A stretch of DNA of 64,000 bases from Calonectria ilicicola (Eukaryota > Ascomycota > Sordariomycetes > Hypocreales > Nectriaceae). The translations under genes and the position numbers were made by a program. Of this stretch, positions 37,001 to 49,000 are shown piece by piece (within the stretch, counting starts at the first letter, position 1; every line of letters begins with the position of its first letter). Under the pieces are notes generated by a model. The model was not told the origin of the DNA. It saw nothing but the letters and a program-made list of their open reading frames with translations, and did not search any database. The DNA lies in NCBI GenBank assembly GCA_020809705.1, contig CP085827.1:7456001-7520000 (forward strand). The letters are read 5' to 3'.

Positions 37001-40000
37001 GTGGAGGGTGATATTGATCCCACAGTTCCACGCCTTGCTCTGGTTGATATTGCTGCCGCCATCAATGAAGGCAGAGCAACTGTCAGTCTCACAGTCCCTA
37101 AGAGCTTCAACATCGACACCATGGATAGGGTTTCACACTGGCTTCGACGATTCCAGTTGCTCTTAGTCGACCTCGTTAAGCAAACCACGGACCTAGAGCC
37201 TTCGTTCTCCCTCAGTGACTTGCCTCTTGTCAAAGACATTACTTATTCTGACTTGGCCGAAATCGAGGCACTTTGCGAGGAACACATCGGAGAATCAGGA
37301 CCTCGGGCTATTGAAGAGATTTTCCCCTGTTCACCAATGCAACAGGGTATTTTGATGAGCCAGTCCCGCAAGTCTGAACTCTACGATGTCCGTATCGCTA
37401 TGCAAATCACCACCCCTGGAGTTGAAGTGGACCAACTCAAGGACGCCTGGAGCCAACTCATCCGCCGTCAACCCATGCTGCGAACTGTCTTCATTCCCAA
37501 CCTCCGTGGAACAGGATCATTCGATCAAGTTATCCTTCGAGACGCCGAGCCTATCATCCGCGAGGTTGAAGCTTCTGAAAGCGACCTGGAGGCTGAAGAG
37601 CAGTGGATTCGCTGCGAGACCTCTGCTGCTCCGGTCAATGGCTTCGAGTATGGACAACTGCCACATGAATTCGTTATCTACACCGCTGGTAGTCGATTGT
37701 ACATGATGATTCGTCTGAGCCACGCTTTGGTTGATGGAGCCTGCTTGCCCTTGATCATCCAGGAGCTCCGACAGGCATATGCCCAGCGCCTTCCGGCTGG
37801 TTCGGCTCGCAGCTACCGCGAGCTTATCGCCTTTACTCAGAAGCAATCTCAGAACAAGATCCTTGAATACTGGTGCGATTACCTTCGAAACATCATTCCA
37901 TCTCGATTGCCACCACTGCTTGACGGCGTTATCCATCGAGGCCCCTCGGAACTTAAGGTTCGAGAACTTGTTGTTCCCAATGTTGCCGGCCTGAAGCAGA
38001 TTTGTGCTGAGCATGGCTTCACTCTTTCCAACCTGGTGCAAGCGGCTTGGGCTCTTGTCCTCCGCGCGTACACCGGCGAAGATTCGGTCTCATTCGGCTA
38101 TCTTGCATCTGGTCGTGACGCGCCTATCGACGGAGTCCAGCAGATCCTTGGTCCTTTCATCAACATGCTGATTTGCCGCGTTGAATTCACCGATGAGAAG
38201 ACTTCCGTTTTGCAGCTCTTGCAAAATATGCGCGAGGACATCCTCACCGGCATTGGTAACCAGTATGTTTCTCTGGCAGAAGTACAACACGCCCTTGAAA
38301 TGGGATCTGAGCCTCTTTTCAATTCCACCATCTCTTTCCAGCGTAATGATCCCGTGACGGATGGTGCCAACGGCACTGACGGTGATGATGGCCTTGCATT
38401 GGCTCCCGTTGACGCCAGAGATCCTACCGAATACGACATCTCTCTGAATGTCGTTGATGTCGATGATCTTGAGATCTCCTTCTCTTACTGGACTAGCAAA
38501 GTGTCTGACAAGCAAGCCACCCACGTTATCCGTGCCCTTCTCACTGCATTGGCTGGCTTCACAGAGGACATCAACCAGCCCGCTACGCGCCTCAACCTCG
38601 TTAGCCCAGAAACTCGAGCGGAAATGGATGAGTGGAACTTGCTGGCTATGCCTGTTCCTGTTCCCGCCTGTGTACACAAGCTCATTGAAATGCAAACCCA
38701 GGTGGTGCACTCGCAGAAGGCTGTGGAGGCCTGGGATCGCGACTTCACATACCGAGAGCTAAACCAAGCCGCGAATGCTTTCGCCCACCATATTCAAGAG
38801 CTTGGCAATCTGAAACCAGACGGCTTCGTGGTTACTTGCTTTGAAAAGTCAGCCTGGACCGTGGTTGCTCAGCTGGCCATTCTGAAAGCCGGTGCCGCCT
38901 TCGCCGCCGTTGATCCCACTCACCCTGTTGAACGTATTGCCGGCATCGTGTCCGACCTTGGCCACCCGTCCCTTCTCTTGACTAGCAGTAAATACGAGGA
39001 CCGGCTTCGAGAGTTGTTCCCTCACGTCGTTCTGGTTAATGAGGAGAGCTTCAAGAAGCTGGGCCCTCGCAAGGATGCCCCCAAGACCGATGTGCAACCC
39101 GAAAACACGGCTTACTCTATTTTCACATCCGGCAGTACGGGTCGCCCTAAGGGTATCAATATCGAGCATCAGTCTATTTCCACCGCCGCCGCTGTTCATG
39201 CTAATCGCCTCCGCCTCGGACGAAGCAGCCGTGTCTTGCAGTTTGCGGCGTATACCTTCGATTTATCTGTCGGCGATATCTTTTACACTCTGGTCAACGG
39301 TGGTTGCATTTGCGTTCCTTCGGACCGACAGCGTGTAGAGGATCTTGCTGGTGCTATCAATGCCTTCAAGGTTAACTGGATGTTCTTGACTCCCACTCTC
39401 GCTGATATGCTGGAGCCGGATTCTGTTCCTACTCTCAAGACCCTTCTTCTGGGAGGTGAAGCGCCCACTGCCGAGAATGTTCGTCGTTGGTCTGAGAGAG
39501 TGCACCTCATCTTAGCATACGGTCCTGCCGAGACCACCATCTGGTCTAACTGTAACACTAATGTCAACCCTACCACTGATCCAGCCAATTTTGGTCCTGC
39601 CTTTGGCTCTGCCATCTGGGTTGCGGATATGGAGAATCCAGAAGTCCTTCTTCCTGTTGGTGCAATGGGAGAATTGCTCGTTGAAGGACCTTTGGTTGCT
39701 CGTGGATACATTGCTGATCCCGCCAAGACAGCAGCGGCCTTTATACCTCGACCGCAGTGGCTCCCAGATGGCTATGATCGTCACATGTACCGCTCCGGTG
39801 ATATTGTTCGATATAACCCTGACGGTAGCTGCTCGTTCGTTCGTCGTCGCGATAACCAAGTAAAGGTTCGTGGCCAGCGTGTCGAACTCAACGAAGTCGA
39901 GGTTCATGTCACTCGTGCCAATGCTGGTCTACAGCACGCTATCGTTCTATTGCCCAAGGAAGGTGCCTGCAAGGGTAGATTGAGTGTCGTAATTTCATAC

Positions 40001-43000
40001 ACATCACCTGACGAACGCGAGCCCTTCCGATCCATCGTTCCCATCCGCAACAACAAGGCAAGTCAGGAGAAGATTGCGGGCATCCGAAATTACCTCATGG
40101 AAAAACTCCCTGGGTACATGGTCCCTAAAGTATGGATCGCTGTCGAGGAAATTCCATTCACCGTCAATGGCAAGATTGACCGTCGCCAAGTCACAGGTTG
40201 GGTTCACGCTCTGACCGATAACGATCTTGCTGGCATTGTGGGTCAGACGGCTGAGGCGGGCGAGGGTTCTTCGGCTGCCCTTGCTAAGCTATCTAACATG
40301 GAGAAGCAGCTCGCACACGTCTGGAGCCAAGTACTGAATTTGCCCCTGGCGTCTCTGCCGATTGACCAAAGTTTTACCAGTCTGGGTGGTGACTCTATTT
40401 CCGCCATGCAGGTGGTCTCCCGGGGTCGTGAACGTGGTGTCATTGTCACTGTACACAACATCCTTCGATGCCAGTCTCTTCCCGACCTTGCTAGCCAGTG
40501 CCGCTTCAAGTCCCTAGCCGCAGGAGAGGGTGCAGCACTCAACACGACTGTTGATTACACCAAGGACTTCCCTCTGCTCCCCATCCAGCGCATGTTCTTC
40601 GAGCAAATGCCCCATGGATTAAGCCATTATAATCAGCAGTTCACTGTGCGTCTGAACAAGAACTTTGGTGCTAAGGACATTGAGCGGGCTCTCGCTGCTG
40701 TTGTTCAAGCACACCCTATGCTTCGTGCCCGCTTTTACCAGCAACAAGACAAGAACGGACAGTGGACCCAGAAAGTGACCCCAGATATCAAGGGTAGCTT
40801 CCACTTCGAGACTAATGTCTTCAACACGTTGCTTGAGGCCCAAGATAAAATGAACGAGACCCAAGCCTCATTGGACATTCGCCAAGGTCCCCTCTTCGCT
40901 GTTGACCTGATCGATTTGCCGGAATACCAAGTGCTTTTCCTGGCAGCCCACCACTTGGTCATTGATCTTGTTTCTTGGCGTATCATTCTCGAAGATCTCG
41001 AGAATCTCTTGTCTGGCCAACAACCATCTCCTGAGATTATCCCCGTACCTGCTTGGAGCAACGAGCTAGTCCAACAGGCGACGAAGTACAGTATTGATAA
41101 AGTTCTTCCGTTCCCTGTTCCCGTTGCAGACTTTGCATTCTGGGCCATGGATGGAATGAACAATGTCTTCCGTGACACAACGACTATCGAGCTTCGATTA
41201 GACGGGCCAAGCACAAAGGCTCTATTGGGTTCTGCCAACACTGCCTTCGGAACCGACCCCGTCGACCTAATGGCTGCCGCCCTTTTCTACTCTTTTGGTG
41301 AAGTATTCTCTGACCGCGCTCTCCCTGCTCTCTACACAGAATCGCATGGTCGAGCTGCTTGGGACGATGCCATTGACTTGTCCCGCTCTGTTGGTTGGTT
41401 CACTACAATTTTCCCTCTTGTCCTTCAGAAGAAGTCTGGCTCGGAGCTTGATCTCGTTCGAGCCGTTCGTCAAGTAAAGGATATGAGGCGCAGAATCCCC
41501 GAGAAGGGTCTACCATACTTCATCACCCGATACCTCACCGAGGAAGGCCGCAGCGCATTCAAGGACCACACCAACATGGAGATTCTCTTCAACTATCTTG
41601 GACAGTTCCAACAATTGCAGCAAGCCGACAATATTATTGAGGAAATCGCAGAGGGTGGCGTTGAGACTGAGGATGCACCACCCACAACTCCCAGATTGGC
41701 TCTTCTCGATGTCATGACTGCCGTCCAGGGAGCCGAGCTTGTCCTTTCATTCACTTACAACAAGAAGATGCAGCACCGGGAGCGCATTCATACCTGGTTG
41801 GAGAAGTTCCATGCTGCTCTCCAACGTCTGTCATCTGACCTACCCGATATGCCAAGCTCCTTTACCAGTGGTGACTTCCCTCTCCTTGGTTTGGATGATG
41901 ACGCCTTGACTGGTTTCGCAGAGACAGTCCACACCAAAGTGGGTGCCTGGGGCCCTAGTGTGATCGAGAATGTATTCCCTGCTTCCCCCATCCAACAGGG
42001 TATGCTTGTCAGCCAGTCGAAGGACACCACCTCCTACCTGGTGAAGGGTGTGTGGAAGATTACACCCCCTGCCGGCAAGTCGTTCCAGCCTGACCAGCTT
42101 GAAAAGGCCTGGCTCAACCTTGTCAAGTACCACGCCATCCTCCGTACTGTCTTCTGCGAAAGCGGTCGCTCTGACGGAGTCTTCGCCCAAGTCATCCTCC
42201 GTGATGAGGCGTTCGCTAGCACCATCATCAAAACTTTCGGCTATGAGGGGCATGATCCAATTGATTTCTTGCAGTCTGCGCCTTCGAAGCTACGATCTGA
42301 CAAGCCTCCTGCGATGATGGAGATGCTTACAACCTCACGTGGAGGCGATGCCTACGTCTGTGTCGAAATCAGCCACACCCTCATCGACGGAACATCATTT
42401 GGCGTCTTGATGGACGACCTTCGAGAGGCTTATCACGATAACCTCCGTGGATCTGGCCCGGCTTATGGCGACTATATCTCCTACATCTACCAGCAGCCAT
42501 TCGCCAAATCCTTGGACCACTGGAAGGAAGCCCTTGCTGACACGCAGGCTTGCCACGTGCCAACACTATCCCCACACGGCACTGCCCGCAAGCTGAACAA
42601 GGTTGCTCGCATGGTACCAAATGCTGACCGCATGCGTAAACTTTGTAGAACTCATGACTTCTCTGTGACCAACATTCTCCAGGTCGCCTGGTCTCTGGTC
42701 CTCCGAGCCTTTACTGGCATGAACCACGTTTGCTTCGGTTACCTTAACTCGGGCCGTGACGTCCCTGTTGATGGCATTGAGAAGGCTGTTGGTCCTTTTA
42801 TCAACATGCTTATCTGTCAAGCTGAGTTTGGCGTTGGCGAAAACGCCAAATCTGCCCTTGATATGGTCAAGGAAATGCGACGCAGCTATATCGACAGCTT
42901 GCCTCACCAGCACTGCTCCTTGGGTGATATTCAGCACGCGCTTGGCTTTGGCAACAAGGCCCTGTTTAACACTGCTATGTCACTCCAGAAGATCTCGGAA

Positions 43001-46000
43001 GTGGAAGAAGAAGACCCTACCCGTGTCCACTTTGAGAGTGTTGAGGGGCATGATCCCAGTGAATACAACATGACACTGAACATCCTTGACGGTGACAAAA
43101 CCATCGAACTGCACCTTGCTCATTGGACTGACGTTCTGTCCGATGAGCATGCTGCTGAAATAATCGACGCTACGATTAGAGCTCTGGACTTCATTGTTCA
43201 GGACCCTAGCCGTAACCTCCCAGTTGTCAACCTGCTCAGCGAAGAATCTCTTGACCGTATTTTGGGCTGGAATAGCAACTACGCGGATCCCATTCAATCC
43301 ACAATTCCCCAGCTCATTAATGCTCATTTCAGGGAGGCTCCTGAATCGCCTGCAATTGTTTCTTGGGATGGCGAGCTGACCTTTGGCGAATTGGATCGTC
43401 TCATTACTCGTATTGCATCCTACCTTCGCTCCATTGGCGTAGGTCCAGACGTCACTGTTCCCTTCTGTTTCCGCAAGAGTCTCTGGGCCCCTGTCGCTAT
43501 GATCGCAATCATGAGAGCTGGTGGTGCATTTGTACCATTGGATCCAGCACACCCACCTGAGCGTATTCGCATGATTGTGCAGCAGCTGCCTACACAGACA
43601 ATCGCACTTGCTTCCCCAGAGACTGCACACCTGCTTGAGCCCCTAATTTCCAAGGTCATTCCTCTCAATGCGGACTTCTGTGATCGTCTCCCCAACGCTC
43701 GATTCGTTCCATTTACTGCCACCCCAGACAACCTTGCATACATTCTATTCACATCTGGATCGACTGGTACACCCAAGGGTGCAGAGCTGCAGCACCGTGC
43801 AGTATGTACCAGTACCACTGCCCATGGCATGCGCATGGGTTTCAATAAGTATACTCGCGCTGCCCAATTTTCCTCGTATAGTTTCGATGCTTGTATTGTC
43901 GAAATATTCACTACCCTCATTTACGGAGGATGCGTCTGTATCTTGTCTGAAGCTGAGCGAATGAACGACCTGGCCGATGCCTTCAACCGCATGAAGGTCA
44001 ACTGGACATTCCTTACACCGGCTGTTGCCAGTACCGTTGATCCTTCCGAGGTACCAACCTTGCGTACATTCTCCGTTGGTGGTGATGCCATTCGACACGC
44101 CGTCATCAACAAGTGGAACAACGGCTCATGCCGTGTCATCCAGGCCTACGGACCCACTGAATGCTGTGTCTTCTGTCTTTCCGAAGATCGAACCGGTCGA
44201 CCTACGGCACCCGAGGTCCTTGGAAGTGCCATGGGCTGCACTGTGTGGGTTGTCGATCAACAAGATCCCAATATTCTGATGCCCATCGGTGCTGTCGGTG
44301 AACTTGTGGTTCAGGGGCCCATTCAATCCCGAGGGTATCTCAATGACCCCGAAAAGACTAAGAACACCTTCGTCAGAGGTCTTGCCTGGTTGCCTGAAGA
44401 GATCCAGGATGAGCCGGTGTACAAGACTGGTGATTTGGTGCGCTATAATGCTAACCACACCATCAGCTTCATTAGGCGTAAGGACACACAGGTCAAGGTT
44501 CGCGGCCAGCGTATTGAATTGGCTGAGATCGACTATCAGATCGCCAGTTCACACAACGATATCCAAGCTCATTATGTGATGCTCGGATCCGAAGGCCGAT
44601 TCAGTGGCAAGATTGTGGTTATCATTTCTTTCCGGGATCTTGGAGACCATCAAGATGGTAACCTCAAACTTCTGGACAGAAAGGATGAGCGTTCCAAGGC
44701 CCAGGAAAAGCTCGCTCAGATTCAGAACTTTATTGCAGACAAGATTCCATCTTACATGCATCCCCACGCCATGATTGTTGTCAACACTCTTCCCACCAAT
44801 GTGTCCTGCAAGGTTGATGCTCGCCAAGTTAAGGCTTGGGTTCATAACCTCGATGATGAGGCCTACAGCCAAGTCATGAACCTTGATGCTACAGATGCTG
44901 CTATGGAGCCCACAGATGAAGCTGAGAAGGTTATCCAATCCGCAATCAGCGAAACAATCAACCTGCCCCTACAACAGGTTGCCATGAACCGATCCTTCAT
45001 TAGTCTGGGTGGCGACTCTATCACTGCCATGCAAGTCATGGCCTTGTGCCGTCGCAACGGTTTCTCTCTGCCGGTGCAGGATATTCTCAAGTCGGCTAGC
45101 ATCCGCGCTATGAGCACTAAGGCGAAGAAGCTCGGGTTTGCCAATTCAGCCCAGGATAACGTTGAGAAGGAGAATGTTCTCTTCCCCTTGTCGCCAGCTC
45201 AAAATATTCACTTCCTGCAGTGCCCTGATGGCGAGAACCACTACAATCAGAGTATGTTAGTCAAGTTCCGACAAAAGGTCTCCAGCTCGGCAATTGAAGA
45301 CGGCATCCAAGAGCTTGTGTCTCGACACTCCATGCTGCGTGCCAGATTCGTGAAGGATACAAAGACTGGACAGTGGAGTCAAAAGATCAGCTCACAGGTT
45401 AAGGAGAGTTTTACCTTTGACACTTTCAAGGCCGAATCTTGGGACGCAGCCCGACCTAAGCTCGCCGTTGCCGAGGAGTCTCTCGACATCACACGAGGCC
45501 CCCTGATTGCTGTCAGACAAGTTGATATCGCGTCGACTTCCGCTCTTTTCCTTGTGGCTCATCATCTTGTCATCGATCTCGTATCTTGGAGAACCCTTCT
45601 TCGAGAACTCGAGCAACTCATTGATGGCGAAGCTTTGCCTGAGGATTCCTTCTCAGCTTCCTTCCAGCAATGGACCAACAGCCTTCACAACTATGCTGCG
45701 TCACATGCGCAGTCTGCCCTCGCCCTGCCCTTCGAGGTTCCCACTGTAGACCTGAACTTCTGGGGTGTAAACGAATTCCGCAACGACTTCAACCATTTGG
45801 TCCAGGGCAGCTTCACCCTGAGCACTGAGACAACAAGTGTCCTACTCCGTGAAGCCAACAGTGTGTTGAATGCCGAGGTCTTCGATGTCCTTCTGGCCAT
45901 CGCTGCCCATACCTTTAATACTGTATTCCCTGAACGCCAGGCTCCTGTCATCAGCACCGAAAGTCACGGTCGAGAGCATCCCCTCGGCCGAGAAGCCAAT

Positions 46001-49000
46001 GTTTCCGTCCACGAAACAGTTGGTTGGTTTACCGGTATCGCTCCCTTTGTCCTTCAAGAGAACAATGGAACCTTCCTTGACTCCCTCATCCGTACCAAGG
46101 ACATACGCCGTGCTATCGCCGGCTCAGGAGTGCCATATTTCACAGCCCAAATGCTCTCCAAAGAGACTGAGTCTCAAAGGACCAAAATGTTCCCACTGGA
46201 AATCCTCTTCAATTACTTTGGTAGATTCCAGCAATTCGAAAAGGCTGAAGGTCTCTTTGAGCCTCTTCCCTCTTCCCTTGGACCTCTAGATGTCAACCTC
46301 GACGCCGAGAGGCTGGCTTTGATTGATCTCGCCGGAGTCATTGAGAAGGACCAACTGACACTCTCTTGGACCTTTAATGAGCGCATCAAGCACCATAACA
46401 AGCTCTCTCGATGGCTCGCTCTCTATGAGCAAACACTCACTGATGTTGCTTCTGATCTTCAGAAGGCCACTACGCAACTCACTCGCAGTGATGTACCGTT
46501 GCTGCCACTGACGCACGCTGAGCTCGGCCAACTGAATGGGGATCTCGCCAAACTCTCTCGTAAGGGTGTTCGTGCTATTGAGGACGTCTATCCATTGTCG
46601 CCTATGCAACGCGGTATTCTTCTAAGTCAGTCTAAGGACTCGGGCTTCTATGACGTGCACGCCGTTTGGGATATCACCAGCCCTGACCACACTGTCGATG
46701 TGCTTCGCTTGCACCAGTCATGGGATCGCGTTGTTCAGCGTCATCCCATGCTCCGAACCGTCTTTTATCGCAGTGTTCGTGAGGATAGTCTATTAGACCA
46801 AGTCGTCCTCAAATCATATCACCCGGCTATCAGCCACTTCACTTATGATGGTGACGAGGAAGACGAAGAGCATGCTCTTCAACAGCTTTGGGAAGCTGCT
46901 GCTGGCCCTTATGCACCCAACTCCCCTAACCATCGCCTCGCCTTGTGCTCTAAACCAGGCGGTGACAAAGTTTTCGCCCATTTGCAGGTTAACCACGCCC
47001 TCATTGACGCTTCTTCCGTAGCTGTCATCCTACGCGACTGGAAACGTGCTTATGGCGGCACTCTCCCAGAGGAGGTCGGCCCCGCTTACGCCGCCTACAT
47101 TGGCCACATCCAAAAGACAACTCCCCAAGCCTCCATTCGCTTCTGGTCCAATCTTTTGCGGGGTGTCACCACCTGCAAGCTGCCCAAACTCACAGATGTC
47201 GGCGGCATTGGCGAGAAGCAACTCATGAAGCTTGACGTCAACATCCCAGCACCCGATGGCATCCGCAGCATTTCTAAGAAGTTGGGTGTCTCCCTCGCTA
47301 ACATTGTCCAACTTGCCTGGGGTCTGGTCCTCCGGTCTTACACCGGCGAGCGGGAGGTCAACTTTGGCTACATCACCTCCGGCCGAGATGTCGAGATTGA
47401 CGGTATTCAGGATGCCGTTGGTCCTTTTATTAACATTTTGGTTTCGCGACTTTCATTTGACCAGGACAAGACTCTTGCCTCCATGCTCCAGAACTTGTTC
47501 ACCACCTATCTTGACAGCCTTCCTCACCAGTTTGCTTCTTTGGCTGATATCAAACATGCTCTGCATATGGGTAACGAGCAACTTTTCAACACTGCCATGT
47601 CCTACCAAAAGGTGTCGGCATCTGCTGCAGCACAAGAATCTTCGCTGACCTTCACTACGATCCGTGGTAATGATCCTTCAGAGTATGATCTTACGCTGAA
47701 CGTCATCGAAACCGATGACACAATTGACGTCAATCTGGTCTATTGGAACACTTCAGTTTCCGAGGGTCAAATTAACAACCTATTCGCTTCGTTCGTCCGG
47801 TCACTGAAGGTTATTGAGACCCACGTTGACAAGCCAATCGATTCCATTGATCTCCTACCTTCCGAACATGCGTCCCAATTGCTGGAGTGGAATAAATCCA
47901 TGCCTGCTGATAGCACTTCCAGACTCCACGACCTCTGGTATGATGTGGTTCGTCGTCAACCGGAGGCCCCCGCGGTGTGCGGCTGGGACAAGACCTTCAC
48001 TTACGCTGAGCTGGACCGTGCCTCCACTCGCCTTGCCTGCCATCTGATCAAACTGGGTGTCAAGCCTGAGACCTTTGTGGGCGTACTGTTCGAGAAGAGC
48101 GCTTGGATCACAGTTGCATGGCTAGCCATTCTCAAAGCCGGTGCCGCTTTCATGCTGATGGATCCCGAAGCACCCAAGGACCGCCTTCAAACATTGCTTG
48201 CGGGAGCAAAGGCATCCGTGATCGTGTGTTCCACATCTGCCAAGTCAACGGTCGACGCCTTGAGCAAGACAGCCGTTGTCGTCAACGAACAAACAATTTC
48301 CACCATGCGACCTACAAGCAGCTTGCCCGACACTCCTGCTACAAGCCCCGCCTATGTCATCTTCACCTCTGGTACAACTGGCACCCCTAAGGGTGCTGTG
48401 ATCGAGCACCACTCCATCAGCGTCAGTCTTGTTGCACAGGCCAAGGCCTTCTTCATCACAGCCGAGTCTCGCTGCCTGCAATTTGCGTCGTACACATTCG
48501 ACGCCAGCATTACTGAAATGGCTGTTCCCTTGCTCGCTGGTGGCTGTGTTTGCATTCCTCACCAGCAGGACATCACTGGCGACCTTCCTCGAGCCATCAC
48601 GGAAATGAATGTTAACTGGGCCGTTTTGACACCATCCTTCGTCCAAACAATCAACCCCGACTCCGTGCCTTCAATTAAGACGCTGGGTTTGGGTGGTGAG
48701 CCCCTCACACAGCGTGACATGGAGGTTTGGGCTCCTAGAGTCAACTTGCTGAACATTTACGGCCCTAGTGAATGCAGTATCGTTGCATCTTGCAAGCAAG
48801 ACCTCACCGCAACTTCTGAGCCTTCAAACATTGGTTACCCTGTCGGATGTTCCCTTTGGGTCACTGATGCAGATGATCCCAGCCGCCTTGTTCCTATTGG
48901 ATGTATCGGTGAGATGTTAATCGAGGGCCCAACCCTCGCCCGTCACTACCTCAACGAGCCTGAAAAGACTGAAGCCGCTTTCGTCAGCGGCCTATCCTGG

